Source: Pseudomonadota bacterium | Lineage (GTDB): Bacteria; Pseudomonadota; Gammaproteobacteria; Steroidobacterales; Steroidobacteraceae | Direction: 5' to 3' | DNA length: 64,000 nt | NCBI GenBank assembly: GCA_037200975.1 | Contig: JBBCGI010000001.1 | Span: forward strand, 310,001-374,000 | Part shown: in pieces, positions 55,748 through 64,000 of the stretch | Position numbering within the stretch: the stretch's first letter is position 1 | Layout: each line of letters begins with the position of its first letter | Position numbers and translations under genes: made by a program | Notes under the pieces: generated by a model | Told to the model about the DNA's origin: nothing | The model's database searches: none | What the model saw: only the letters and a program-made list of their open reading frames with translations

Positions 55748-56380
55748 ATGCCAACTACCGGCCGCCTGCGCATCGCCTTCGCCGTCATCGTGCTCGCCGC
55801 GCTCGGTGCGGGTGTACCCGCTCCTCACGCGCAGGCACAGGGCGCCGCGGCGCCCACCGTCTATACCATTGAGCTGGTCGTGTTCCGCAACATGAGCGGC
55901 TCCGGAGGTCCCGAGGACTGGAGCGCGAAAAGTATTGCGCGCGGCCCGGAATCCCCCGAACAGCCGGTGGTCACCGGACGGTTCGTGCAGTCGATTCCCG
56001 CCTCGCAGTTCCAGCTCAACGACCTCGCCGCGAAGCTGCAGAACACGTCTAACTATCAGCCCATCGCGCATTTCGCCTGGCAGCAGACCGCGAGCACCTG
56101 GGGCTCGCGCGCCGGCTTCACGGTCGCCAAGCTGGCGGGCCAGGTTCCCGGGCTGTCCGGAATCATCTATCTGGAACGCGGCACATACCTGCACCTCGGC
56201 ATGTCTCTCAACTACCAGACCTCGAATCCGCCCGCCGCGCTCGCGGCTGCGCCCGGCACGGTATTCAACCTGACCGAGTCGCACCGGGTTCGATTCCGGA
56301 CGTTGAGTTATTACGACCACCCGGCCTACGGCGTGATCGCGCTGGTGACGCCAGGGAATGCGTCGACCGGTGGAAGATAG
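55748..56380 (+). CDS. csiV: CsiV family periplasmic protein
   Basis: 210 residues. A signal peptide (FAVIVLAALGAGVPAPHAQA) precedes the CsiV pattern: YTIELVVFRNMSGSGGPEDW near the start, LAAKLQNTSNYQPIAHFAWQ, GIIYLERGTYLHLGMSLNYQ, ending RVRFRTLSYYDHPAYGVIAL. In Vibrio the homologue binds peptidoglycan and is needed for the response to D-amino acids through LpoA/PBP1A. The position right after mfd is the usual one. ATG at 55748 fits the signal peptide; 55721 is an alternative that begins 2 bases after the mfd stop. Confidence 0.88.
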   Translation: MPTTGRLRIAFAVIVLAALGAGVPAPHAQAQGAAAPTVYTIELVVFRNMSGSGGPEDWSAKSIARGPESPEQPVVTGRFVQSIPASQFQLNDLAAKLQNTSNYQPIAHFAWQQTASTWGSRAGFTVAKLAGQVPGLSGIIYLERGTYLHLGMSLNYQTSNPPAALAAAPGTVFNLTESHRVRFRTLSYYDHPAYGVIALVTPGNASTGGR

Positions 56381-56418
56381 GGAAGGAAACGGGAGCGCGC
56401 GGCGCGCGCCCTGCTCAC

Positions 56419-57345
56419 TCAGACGAAATCCGCCTCTTCCGCGACGATGATGCGATTGCGGCCCTGCTCCTTCGCCCGGGCCACCGCGGCTTCGACCGCC
56501 TTCAGGAAACCGTCCGCCGTGTCGTTCGGGCGCGCGGTGTGGATCGCGACGCCGCCGCTCACCGTGACGTATTTCTGAATCGATCGCGGGTGGTGAATCT
56601 GCTGCTCGCGGATGCGGTGCGCCACCGTGGTGGCGTGCTGGATCACGTGATCGGCCTGCGTGCCGTGCATCAGCACGATGACGCTCGCGCCTTCCCAGCG
56701 GCCGACGATGTCGGTGCCGCGCCGGAAGGCGCCGGCAATCGCGCGCGCGACGCGTTTGACCATGGCGTCGCCGCCGGTGCGGTCGAAGATCTCGTTGTAA
56801 GGCCCTAACTGATCGATGTCGAACAGCAGCAGCGCGATCTCGGTCTTGTCCCGCTGCGCGAGCGCGAAATCGCGCTTGAGCACGTCTTCGAAGTAGTAAC
56901 GCGACGCGAGACCGGTCAGCCGGTCCTCACGCACCCAGTTCGGCAGCCCGCGGATGCCCGATTCGCTGGTACGCGAGCGGGCGCCGCCCTCGCGGTGATA
57001 ACCGACAAAATGCGTGACCTGCCCTTCGGCATTCTTGAGCGGGAAGATCTGCATGTCGTTGACGAACACCGTGCCGTCCTTGCGCAGGTTACGCAGCAAG
57101 GCGCGCGCCGGCTCGGTGTGGCGCAATGACTCGCGCAGCGCCTCGAGCTCGGGCTGATCGCGATCCGCGCCCTGCAACATGCGCAGGTTCTTGCCGAGCA
57201 GGTCGGCGGGCTCGTAACCGGTCAAGCGGCAGAAGGCGCTGTTCACGTACACGACGTTGCGATCGCCGGTGGCATCACACACGACCACGCCTTCCGGCGA
57301 GACATCGAGCGCGCCACGCAGGAAATCGTTCTGGAACGCGTTCAT
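56419..57345 (-). CDS. PAS (LOV-like) protein with degenerate GGDEF domain
   Basis: 308 residues. The PAS domain (residues 10-120) is LOV-like: VYVNSAFCRLTGYEPADLLG, then KNLRMLQGADRDQPELEALR; the photoactive Cys of GxNCRFLQ is Leu, so flavin photochemistry is not expected. The GGDEF-type domain (about 150-300; REDRLTGLASRYYFEDVLKR, FDIDQLGPYNEIFDRTGGDA) has GRWEGASVIV in place of RxGGDEF, so it should be catalytically dead. The ATG overlaps the nagZ stop (ATGA), tying it to peptidoglycan recycling by translation. A c-di-GMP or nucleotide sensor role is inferred. Confidence 0.9.
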   Translation of the reverse strand: MNAFQNDFLRGALDVSPEGVVVCDATGDRNVVYVNSAFCRLTGYEPADLLGKNLRMLQGADRDQPELEALRESLRHTEPARALLRNLRKDGTVFVNDMQIFPLKNAEGQVTHFVGYHREGGARSRTSESGIRGLPNWVREDRLTGLASRYYFEDVLKRDFALAQRDKTEIALLLFDIDQLGPYNEIFDRTGGDAMVKRVARAIAGAFRRGTDIVGRWEGASVIVLMHGTQADHVIQHATTVAHRIREQQIHHPRSIQKYVTVSGGVAIHTARPNDTADGFLKAVEAAVARAKEQGRNRIIVAEEADFV

Positions 57346-58394
57346 GCGCTGCCCGCCGTCAGCTTGAGAGCCGGGGGCGCGGCAGAGCGCGCCAGCAATT
57401 CGCGGCTCGCGCGCCAGGATTCGCCGGCATACAACTCGCGGGGACCCGGGGCGGCCTTGCCGCGCATGCGCACCAGGCGCAGGTGCGAGCTCGGCTGGAT
57501 CTCGAAATCGAGCTCGTCCAGTAGTTTGGCGACCGAGGCCCGGTCGTTGCACACCGGCAACACGTCGCAGCCGGCATCGAGCGCGGCGCGCGCGCGAACC
57601 ACGATGTCGCCGAACTCCGCGGCTCCGCCCATCGAAAGATCGTCGGTGAACACCGCGCCCTCGAAGCGCAGCTCTTCACGCAGCGCGTTCTGGATCCAGC
57701 GGCGCGACAGGCTCGCGGGCGCGGCGTCCTCGGCGGGAAACATGATATGCGCAACCATGACGCCCGGCAGGCCGTTGGCGATCAGGCGGCGGTATGGCAG
57801 GACGTCGTCGGCCAGGGCCAGCCAGCCGCGCCTGTCTACCGGCAGCGACTGGTGCGAATCCGCGACCACCGCGCCATGACCGGGAAAATGTTTGGCGGTC
57901 GCCGCCATGCCGGCATCCTTCATGCCGGACATGTAGGCGAGCGCCAGCTGCGCCACCGCCTCGGGTCTGGAATGAAAGGCGCGATCGCCGATCACTTCGC
58001 TGACGCCGTAGTCGAGATCGACGCACGGGGCAAACGAAAGATCCACGCCATGCGCCCGGACTTCCGCGGCCATGAGCCAGCCCATGGAGCGCGCGAGGGT
58101 CAGACCATGTTTGGGATCGAGATCGAATTCGTGGCCGATGCGCCGCAATGGCGGCAGCGCCGAGAAGCCGGGACGGAAGCGTTGCACCCGCCCACCTTCC
58201 TGGTCGACGCCGACGATGAGCGCGGGCGTCCGGACGGCGTGGATGTCGGCCACGAGCCGCGCAAGTTGTTCGGAGCTCGCGTAGTTGCGGGTAAAGAGGA
58301 TGACGGAGCCGACGAGTGGATGGCGCAGCACCTCGCGGTCCTCGGGCGTCAGCTCGAGACCTGCCACGTCGACCATCAGTGGGCCCAGGGTCAA
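57342..58394 (-). CDS. nagZ: Beta-N-acetylhexosaminidase NagZ
   Basis: A 350-residue GH3 enzyme that removes GlcNAc from anhydromuropeptides in the cytoplasm during peptidoglycan recycling. Key blocks: VGVDQEGGRVQRFRPGFSAL, NYGVS-type region SFAPCVDLDYGVSEVIGDRA, AATAKHFPGHGAVVADSHQS with the Asp-His general acid loop, and nucleophile Asp in AVFTDDLSMGGAAEF. The overlap with the PAS-GGDEF gene suggests coupled expression. Confidence 0.96.
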   Translation of the reverse strand: MTLGPLMVDVAGLELTPEDREVLRHPLVGSVILFTRNYASSEQLARLVADIHAVRTPALIVGVDQEGGRVQRFRPGFSALPPLRRIGHEFDLDPKHGLTLARSMGWLMAAEVRAHGVDLSFAPCVDLDYGVSEVIGDRAFHSRPEAVAQLALAYMSGMKDAGMAATAKHFPGHGAVVADSHQSLPVDRRGWLALADDVLPYRRLIANGLPGVMVAHIMFPAEDAAPASLSRRWIQNALREELRFEGAVFTDDLSMGGAAEFGDIVVRARAALDAGCDVLPVCNDRASVAKLLDELDFEIQPSSHLRLVRMRGKAAPGPRELYAGESWRASRELLARSAAPPALKLTAGSA

Positions 58395-58422
58395 AGGATC
58401 ATTCCTGTCTCAGGAGCCCCCT

Positions 58423-59766
58423 CTACGATGCCCGGTCGAGCAACGCCACGGACTCCACGTGTGTCGTGTGCGGAAACATATCAAGTACACCGGCGGCGCG
58501 CAGCCGGAAGCCGTGTTCCTGGGTCAGTACACCCAGGTCACGCGCCAAAGACCCCGTGTGACAGGAGATATACACCACGGAGCGCGGGGCGAGATGTGCC
58601 ACGGCGCTCAAAACCTCACGGGCGCCGACCCGCGGCGGGTCTAACAGCACGAGGTCGTACCCTCCGCGCATCCAGGGGATGGTCCTTTCAGGAGCCACCG
58701 ACAGATCCCCGACATGGAAGGTGGCGTTGGAAATGCCGTTGAGCCGGGCATTGGCGCGGGCCCTTTCGATGAGACCTGCGTCACCTTCCACACCAACTAC
58801 CGAGGCTGCGCGGCGCGCCAGGGGCAGCGTGAAATTGCCCAGGCCGCAGTACAGGTCGAGCACCCGGTCGGCGGGGCCGACCGCCAGTAGTTCGATGGCG
58901 CGGGCTACCATGGAATTGTTGATGGCCGCGTTGACCTGGATGAAATCGCTGGGCCCGAATTCCAGGCGCAGGTCGAAGGCGTCGAGCCGGTAGTGCAGAT
59001 CGAGCGGCCCTTCGGTGAGCGGGTGGATCGTGCTCAGGCCACCGGGTTGCAGCAGGATGCGCAGGCCTTGCGCGGCCTCGAACTCGCGCAGTTTCGCCAG
59101 GTCGGGCTCGGGCAGCGGCTCGAGCACGCGCACGACCAGCACGCGCTCACCGTCGGACAATGCGACTTCGATCTGCGGGATGCTGGCGCGGCGCTGCAGG
59201 CCGGTCAGCAGCTCGCCGAGCGCCCCGACCAGCGGGCCGACCGGTTCGGCCAGCACCTCGCAGCGTTGCACGTCGGCGACGTACTTGCCCTGCTTCTCGC
59301 GGAACCCGACCAGGCTCCTGTCTTTCTTCGTCACGTAACGCGACGACAGGCGCGCGCGGCGCCGGTAGTTCCAATGCGGGCCTAACAACGGCGGCAGCCA
59401 TTCGGCGGGCGTCACATTGCCGATGCGCGCGAGATTTTCGGCGAGTTCCTTCTGCTTGGCGACCAGCTGCGCCTCCGGCGCGAGGTGTTGCAGCGCGCAG
59501 CCCCCGCAGACACCGAAGTGCGCGCAGCGCGGCGTGACACGATCCTTCGAAGCTTCCAGCACTTCGATGAGCTCGGCCTCGTCGTGGCTCTTGTGGAAGC
59601 CGCGGCGCCGGAAGCTCACACGCTCGCCGGGCAATGCGCCCGCGATGAAAACCGTTTTGCCGCTCGCCTCGCCGCCGCGCACCACGCCTTCGCCTTCGTG
59701 CGTGAGATCGGTGACCAGGCCGGTTTCGAGCGCGGCATTCACCACGCGGGCCGGACGCGAATTCAC
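58423..59766 (-). CDS. rlmD: 23S rRNA (uracil-1939-C5)-methyltransferase RlmD
   Basis: 447 residues. An N-terminal TRAM domain (DLTHEGEGVVRGGEASGKTV) is followed by the Fe-S cysteines RCAHFGVCGGCALQHL with the fourth in VQRCEVLAE, the SAM-binding fold (RVLDLYCGLGNFTLPLARRA), DLVLLDPPRVGAREVL and the catalytic Cys in VVYISCHTGSLARDL. GTG at 59766 is chosen because it overlaps the exonuclease stop (GTGA) and starts at the family N-terminus; the frame is open upstream inside the exonuclease gene. Confidence 0.96.
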   Translation of the reverse strand: MNSRPARVVNAALETGLVTDLTHEGEGVVRGGEASGKTVFIAGALPGERVSFRRRGFHKSHDEAELIEVLEASKDRVTPRCAHFGVCGGCALQHLAPEAQLVAKQKELAENLARIGNVTPAEWLPPLLGPHWNYRRRARLSSRYVTKKDRSLVGFREKQGKYVADVQRCEVLAEPVGPLVGALGELLTGLQRRASIPQIEVALSDGERVLVVRVLEPLPEPDLAKLREFEAAQGLRILLQPGGLSTIHPLTEGPLDLHYRLDAFDLRLEFGPSDFIQVNAAINNSMVARAIELLAVGPADRVLDLYCGLGNFTLPLARRAASVVGVEGDAGLIERARANARLNGISNATFHVGDLSVAPERTIPWMRGGYDLVLLDPPRVGAREVLSAVAHLAPRSVVYISCHTGSLARDLGVLTQEHGFRLRAAGVLDMFPHTTHVESVALLDRAS

Positions 59767-60536
59767 TCGGGCGCCCACGCCGCCAGGAACTCGTCGAAAT
59801 GAGGTTGTTTGGCCTCCGTGAGCCAGGCGCGCGTCCGCGCGAGCTCCTCTTCGAGGCCCGCATCGCTCAGGCGCCCGCGCATGTGCTGGAAGCGCACGAA
59901 GACCAGCCAGGTGTTGATGACGTCCGTTTCGCAGTAATGCCGGATGCGCGGCAGCTCTCCGCGCTGGTATGCGTCCCATACCTGCGAACCGTCGAAGCCG
60001 AGCTTGCCCGGATAACCCAGCAACATGGCCGCATCCGACAACGAGGCACGCGCCCGCGCCTGGTAACCCGACAACACATCCATCACGTCGATGTGGCGCC
60101 AGTGAAAACGCCCCAGGTAGTTGTTGTAGCGAAACGTATTGTCTTCGTCGCCGGTTTCCCAGTACCGCGGCGCCTGCACCTTGAATCGCAGCGCGCGGTA
60201 ATGCAGCACCGGCAGGTCGAAGCCGCCGCCGTTCCAGCTGACGAGCTCGGGCGTGAATTTTTCGATGCCGTCGAAGAAGCGCACCACGAGCTCGCGCTCG
60301 GTCGCGCTCTCGTCCCCCAGGCTCCAGACACGGAATCCGTCGCGCGAGCGGAACGCGCACGAGATCGCGACGATGCGATGCTGATCGTGCGGCAGGAAAT
60401 CGCTGCCGGAATCCTGCCGCGCCTTGGCCTGCATGGCCTTGCCGACTTCGTCGTCCGACAGTCCTTCGAGACCGAACAGCTTGCGGCCGAACTCGACGTC
60501 CGGAACGGTTTCGATGTCGAACACCAGCGTGTTCAT
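59763..60536 (-). CDS. PolB-related 3'-5' exonuclease domain protein
   Basis: 257 residues of the DnaQ-like superfamily (predicted exonuclease related to the proofreading domain of DNA polymerase II). The DEDD pattern is visible: Asp-Glu in LVFDIETVPD, Asp in LVSWNGGGFDLPVLHYRALR, later Asp in HYCETDVINTWLVF, and middle strands around HIDVMDVLSGYQARA. The biological substrate is not established. It overlaps acpS upstream and rlmD downstream by 4 bases each. Confidence 0.92.
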   Translation of the reverse strand: MNTLVFDIETVPDVEFGRKLFGLEGLSDDEVGKAMQAKARQDSGSDFLPHDQHRIVAISCAFRSRDGFRVWSLGDESATERELVVRFFDGIEKFTPELVSWNGGGFDLPVLHYRALRFKVQAPRYWETGDEDNTFRYNNYLGRFHWRHIDVMDVLSGYQARARASLSDAAMLLGYPGKLGFDGSQVWDAYQRGELPRIRHYCETDVINTWLVFVRFQHMRGRLSDAGLEEELARTRAWLTEAKQPHFDEFLAAWAPE

Positions 60537-60967
60537 TTCTTGCTCCGCGCGCGCTTCGCCTTGCGCTTGCGTGTGGGTTTGGCCTTGTCGGCGGTTTCGA
60601 GCACGGCCACCGCGACAATGAGCCCGGCTTCATCCGTCAGCGTGACGAACCCATTGCCGATCTTGAGCTTGCGCCGTACCTTCTCGCCGCGCGGCGAATA
60701 CACGACCTCGGGCCGGCCCCAGGCGTTCTGCACGACGCCCACATCGCGAATCCAGATGCCGTGCGCGAAACCCGTCCCCATGGCCTTGACGATGGCCTCC
60801 TTGGCCGCGAATCGCATCGCGAGGAAACGTTCCTTTCGCTTGGTTTTGCCGAGCTGTGCCAGTTCGCCCGGCATCAGCAGCCGCCGCACGAAGTGGTCAC
60901 CATATTTGTCGTACAGCCGCTTGACGCGCGCCGCCTCGAGCACGTCGACGCCGATGCCGAAGATCAT
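60533..60967 (-). CDS. acpS: Holo-[acyl-carrier-protein] synthase AcpS
   Basis: A 144-residue trimeric transferase that loads phosphopantetheine on [23 protein letters not shown] holds the metal-binding Asp; [20 protein letters not shown] holds the Glu. It is longer than the usual 126 residues: a C-terminal tail [20 protein letters not shown] is lysine/arginine-rich and could bind nucleic acid or ACP. It overlaps pdxJ and the exonuclease gene by 4 bases each. Confidence 0.96.
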   Translation of the reverse strand: MIFGIGVDVLEAARVKRLYDKYGDHFVRRLLMPGELAQLGKTKRKERFLAMRFAAKEAIVKAMGTGFAHGIWIRDVGVVQNAWGRPEVVYSPRGEKVRRKLKIGNGFVTLTDEAGLIVAVAVLETADKAKPTRKRKAKRARSKK

Positions 60968-61695
60968 CGCCGCGCCTCGGCCATGAGGGTTTTCATGTCG
61001 CGCACCGCGGCCTCGAGGCCCGAGAAGATGGCGCGCGCGATGATGCAGTGACCGATGTTGAGTTCGACGATCTCGCCGATGGCCGCCACCGGCGTCACGT
61101 TGTTATACGTGAGGCCATGGCCCGCATGCACTTCGAGCCCGAGATTCGCGGCACGCTTCGCGGCCGTCGACAGGCGTTCGAGCTCGCGCGCCTGCGCCGC
61201 TCCGGACGCTTCGGCATAGGTGCCGGTGTGCAGTTCGATCACGGCAGCGCCGCTGCGTTTGGCGGCCTCGATCTGCGCCAGGTCCGGTGCGATGAACAAT
61301 GCCACGCGAATGCCGGCGGCCGCGAGTTTGCGCACGCCCGCGGCCACGCGCTCGATATCGGCGGCAACATCGAGTCCGCCTTCGGTGGTGATCTCCTCGC
61401 GCTTCTCGGGCACGAGGCAGCAATCCTGCGGATGAACCTTGAGGGCGATATCGACCATCTCGTCGGTGAGCCCCATCTCGAGATTCATGCGCGTCTGCAT
61501 GAGCGGCCGCAGCGCGAACACGTCGCGGTCCTGGATGTGGCGCCGGTCCTCGCGCAGGTGCAGCGTGATGTTGTCGGCGCCGGCCCGTTCGGCCAGCAAT
61601 GCAGCGTGCACCGGATCCGGATATGCGACGCGGCGCGCCTGGCGCACCGTCGCCACGTGGTCGATGTTGATTCCGAGTTCGATGATGCGGCTCAT
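60964..61695 (-). CDS. pdxJ: Pyridoxine 5'-phosphate synthase PdxJ
   Basis: A 243-residue TIM barrel making pyridoxine phosphate. Conserved: [115 protein letters not shown] at 61695 overlaps the recO stop (ATGA). Confidence 0.97.
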   Translation of the reverse strand: MSRIIELGINIDHVATVRQARRVAYPDPVHAALLAERAGADNITLHLREDRRHIQDRDVFALRPLMQTRMNLEMGLTDEMVDIALKVHPQDCCLVPEKREEITTEGGLDVAADIERVAAGVRKLAAAGIRVALFIAPDLAQIEAAKRSGAAVIELHTGTYAEASGAAQARELERLSTAAKRAANLGLEVHAGHGLTYNNVTPVAAIGEIVELNIGHCIIARAIFSGLEAAVRDMKTLMAEARR

Positions 61696-62396
61696 GACAC
61701 ACCTCGCCGCGCCATCGAACGCGCCACCGTGCGCGTGCGCAGCTCGCGGCCTTCCAGACAATGATCGAGCGCCTGGCGCAGCACGCGGCGCGCCACGTCG
61801 AGCGACTCGCCGTCATCGAGCGCTTCTTCCTGCAGTGCCTTGAGGCAGCGTCCCGGGTAGGCTCCGGGCGTGTCGCGCACCTCGGAGAGGCCCTCGCCCA
61901 CGTGAAACTTGTAGTAGCTGGCCGGCTCGATTGTGAATTCCAGACCGTAGCCAATGGAAGCAAGCAGGCGCTTCTCGAAGACGCGCAGGCCAGGCTCAGC
62001 CTTGTCGTCCACACACAGCCGGCGCAACGCCTCGGCATAGTCCGCGAACAACTGCGGCTGCGGATCGTGGCGCGTAGTGAGTTGAATGACGAGCTCGTTC
62101 AGATAGAACCCGCTCATGACGAGCCGCGCCGGCAAGGGCAACGCTTCGCCGCCGGGTTCCGCCGCGGTCATCTGCGCCGCATCGCCGCGACCCGACCAGG
62201 ACAGCAGCAACGGGCGAAATGGCATCAGCAGCGACGCCAGCTTCGACTTCGGCCCGCGGGCCCCGCGCGCAAACAAGGTGATGCGGCCGTGACGCTCGCT
62301 GAACACGTCGAGGATGCGGCTGGTGTCGCGATAGGCACGGCCGTGCAGGACGTAGGCCGGCTCGAGGGTGATGCGTTCGCGCGCCTGCACGGTCAC
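61692..62396 (-). CDS. recO: DNA repair protein RecO
   Basis: 234 residues. An OB fold at residues 8-85 ([20 protein letters not shown], then [20 protein letters not shown]) and a helical C-terminal domain ([20 protein letters not shown], then [15 protein letters not shown]). It loads RecA on SSB-coated DNA with RecR. The zinc-finger cysteines found in some RecO proteins are absent. GTG at 62396, overlapping the era stop, gives the family start. Confidence 0.94.
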   Translation of the reverse strand: MTVQARERITLEPAYVLHGRAYRDTSRILDVFSERHGRITLFARGARGPKSKLASLLMPFRPLLLSWSGRGDAAQMTAAEPGGEALPLPARLVMSGFYLNELVIQLTTRHDPQPQLFADYAEALRRLCVDDKAEPGLRVFEKRLLASIGYGLEFTIEPASYYKFHVGEGLSEVRDTPGAYPGRCLKALQEEALDDGESLDVARRVLRQALDHCLEGRELRTRTVARSMARRGVS

Positions 62397-63289
62397 TCCA
62401 TGCCGAGCTGCGCGAGCGCACGGGCATCGTCCGCCCAGTCTTCGCGCACCTTCACCCACAGGTTGAGATGCAGGCGGCGTCCGAGCCGCGCGTTCAGTTC
62501 CTGGCGCGCCTTCTGGCCGACGCGTTTCAGCCGCTCGCCCTTGGCGCCGATGACGATGGGTTTCTGCCCGGCGCGGTCGACCCAGATGATCGCATCGATG
62601 ACGAGCTGGCCGTCCTGCTCGCTCTTCTTTTCGATTTCCACTGCGATGCCGTACGGCACTTCTTCCACCAGTTCCATGGTGAGTTTTTCGCGGATGGTTT
62701 CGGCGATGCGGAAGTCCTCGCTGCGATCCGTGCGCTGTTCGGGCGGAAACAACTCGGGCGATTCCGGCAGGTGTGAACTGATGACTTCGATCAGGCGGTC
62801 GAGGTTGACATTCTTTTCCGCCGACACCGGCACGACGTCGAGGAAGCCGTGTTTGCCCGCAAGCTCCGCCGTGAACGGCAGCAGCTGGTCCTTGGGATAG
62901 ATGAGGTCGACCTTGTTGATGACGGCGATCGACTGGCGCCCCGCTTCGCGGATGCGCTGCAGGACGGCTTCGTCTTCCTCGTAGAAACGCATGCCCTCGA
63001 CGACGAACACCACGAGGTCCGCATCGGCCAGCGCCGCGGCGGCGGTGCGATTCATCGCGCGATTGAGCGCGCGCTTTTCGCCGAGATGCAGCCCGGGCGT
63101 GTCGACGAACGCGAGCTGCACGCCGGGGCGGTTGAGCACGCCCAGCACGCGATGCCGCGTGGTCTGCGGCCGCGAGGTGACGATCGACAATTTCTCGCCG
63201 ACCAGCGCGTTCAGCAAGGTCGACTTGCCGACGTTGGGACGGCCGACCAGGGCGGCGAAGCCCGCGCGGAATGCTGGTGAATCAGACAT
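62393..63289 (-). CDS. era: GTPase Era
   Basis: A 298-residue GTPase for 30S maturation. G1 ALVGRPNVGKSTLLNALVGE, G3 LAFVDTPGLHLGEKRALNR, G4 SIAVINKVDLIYP, then the KH domain (IIWVDRAGQKPIVIGAKGER, LKRVGQKARQELNARLGRRL) that binds 16S rRNA. It overlaps rnc by 8 bases and recO by 4. Confidence 0.97.
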   Translation of the reverse strand: MSDSPAFRAGFAALVGRPNVGKSTLLNALVGEKLSIVTSRPQTTRHRVLGVLNRPGVQLAFVDTPGLHLGEKRALNRAMNRTAAAALADADLVVFVVEGMRFYEEDEAVLQRIREAGRQSIAVINKVDLIYPKDQLLPFTAELAGKHGFLDVVPVSAEKNVNLDRLIEVISSHLPESPELFPPEQRTDRSEDFRIAETIREKLTMELVEEVPYGIAVEIEKKSEQDGQLVIDAIIWVDRAGQKPIVIGAKGERLKRVGQKARQELNARLGRRLHLNLWVKVREDWADDARALAQLGME

Positions 63290-63974
63290 TGAGTCCTAAT
63301 GCGGCCAGTGCCGCCTGCGCTGCAATTTGTTCGGCACGCCGGCGGCTCGGCCCCTCGCCCAGGGTTTCGAGCGCAGCGTGCGGGATGGAAACGGAGACCA
63401 CGAAAATCTGGGCGTGCGGCTCGCCGCTGGTGCTCTTCACCGTGTACAGCGGCAGCGGACGTCCATGGGCCTGCAGGTGCTCCTGCAGACGCGTCTTGGC
63501 GTCCTTGAGCGTCGACGGCTCGGGCAACGTCGCGATGCGCCCCTCGAACATCGGCCCTAACAACGTGCGGGCGGTCTCGAGGCCGCCGTCGAGGTACAAC
63601 GCGCCACACAGGGCTTCGAAGGCATCCGCCAGAATCGACTGGCGCCGGAAACCACCGGTCTTGAGCTCGCCCGAGCCGAGCAGCAGCAATTCGCCGAGCT
63701 GCATCGCCTGCGCGATTTCGGCGAGCGGCTCTTCGCTGACCAGCCGCGCGCGTAGGCGCGACAGGTCGCCTTCGGTCGCCGTCGGGAACTCGCGGTACAG
63801 CCGCTCGGACAGCAGCAGGTTGAGCACCGAGTCGCCCAGGAACTCGAGCCGCTCGTTGTTAGGCCCATCGGCACTGCGGTGCGTGAGCGCGAGAACGAAC
63901 AGCGCGCGATCGCGGGGCGCATAACCCAGCCGCGCGGTGAGCGTGTCCGCCTGGCTGTTTGGCGTCAGCCCCAT
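63282..63974 (-). CDS. rnc: Ribonuclease III
   Basis: A 230-residue double-strand-specific endonuclease. The signature NERLEFLGDSVLNLLLSERL carries the catalytic acidic residues, with further Asp/Glu in ILADAFEALCGALYLDGG. The C-terminal dsRNA-binding domain is DAKTRLQEHLQAHGRPLPLY and GEGPSRRRAEQIAAQAALAA. It is first in the visible rnc-era-recO-pdxJ-acpS run. Confidence 0.97.
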   Translation of the reverse strand: MGLTPNSQADTLTARLGYAPRDRALFVLALTHRSADGPNNERLEFLGDSVLNLLLSERLYREFPTATEGDLSRLRARLVSEEPLAEIAQAMQLGELLLLGSGELKTGGFRRQSILADAFEALCGALYLDGGLETARTLLGPMFEGRIATLPEPSTLKDAKTRLQEHLQAHGRPLPLYTVKSTSGEPHAQIFVVSVSIPHAALETLGEGPSRRRAEQIAAQAALAALGLNV

Positions 63975-63988
63975 GAGCGCGGCAGCAT

Positions 63989-64000
63989 TCAGTTGATGAC
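63989..64000 (-). CDS. C-terminal end of the gene upstream of rnc (partial, unidentified)
   Basis: The last bases of the window could encode ...Val-Ile-Asn-stop on the minus strand, 14 bases before the rnc ATG. In related genomes lepB or a DUF4845 gene precedes rnc. Three codons are too few to identify it. Confidence 0.25.
   Translation of the reverse strand, partial: VIN

Overview
The window reads as chromosomal DNA of a GC-rich Gammaproteobacterium. The evidence is gene content and order: yceD-rpmF-plsX-fabH beside maf, rluC and rne; comEC-exbB-exbD-msbA-lpxK-ycaR-kdsB; lolCED next to mfd; rnc-era-recO-pdxJ-acpS; infA beside clpS-clpA. An imuA-imuB-dnaE2 mutagenesis cassette and a type II secretion locus point towards Xanthomonadales/Nevskiales/Steroidobacter-like lineages rather than enterics, but that placement is inference. 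I see no rRNA, tRNA, prophage, insertion sequence or CRISPR array.

Layout. 1-3.7 kb: end of infA, an AraC-GyrI type regulator, and clpS-clpA. 3.8-9.9 kb: gspC-D-E-F, without pseudopilin genes, then a small acidic protein. 9.95-10.5 kb: a gene-free stretch holding two large palindromic repeats in opposite orientation. 10.5-17.4 kb: a minus-strand run lexA, VOC protein, DUF3224 protein, imuA, imuB, dnaE2, apparently an SOS operon read from a promoter whose spacer holds a LexA box. 17.6-18.1 kb: a decayed FAD oxidoreductase gene. 18.3-20.4 kb: an alanine-zipper lipoprotein, and amtB with an unknown small gene. 20.6-26.5 kb: a signalling island with two histidine kinases and three response regulators, bracketed by inverted repeats. 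26.6-31.1 kb: the fatty-acid/phospholipid block yceD-rpmF-plsX-fabH, with maf and rluC. 31.5-34.7 kb: rne and a low-molecular-weight tyrosine phosphatase. 34.9-39.9 kb: a PKD/HExxH lipoprotein, a second lipoprotein and a TPR-GGDEF protein. 40-48 kb: a MOSC protein and the kdsB-ycaR-lpxK-msbA-exbD-exbB-comEC envelope operon. 48-56.4 kb: DUF2062 protein, lolCED, a small secreted protein, mfd and csiV. 56.4-64 kb: PAS-GGDEF protein, nagZ, rlmD, a 3'-5' exonuclease, acpS, pdxJ, recO, era and rnc.

Themes. Much of the window serves the envelope (LPS: kdsB, lpxK, msbA; lipoprotein sorting: lolCED; peptidoglycan recycling: nagZ; phospholipid: plsX, fabH; secretion: gsp) and DNA damage handling (lexA-imuAB-dnaE2, mfd, recO). 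Many adjacent genes overlap by 4 bases (ATGA, GTGA or TTGA), which implies translational coupling.

The least ordinary features are: several families of long, nearly perfect inverted repeats, one inserted in frame inside imuB and two that fill the gap between convergent genes almost exactly; an excess of the heptamer TTGTTAG that mostly encodes Leu-Leu; a GspE without its zinc cysteines; a ComEC whose beta-lactamase-like domain has lost its metal-binding histidines; and the signalling island, one of whose output domains is a ruined HD domain.
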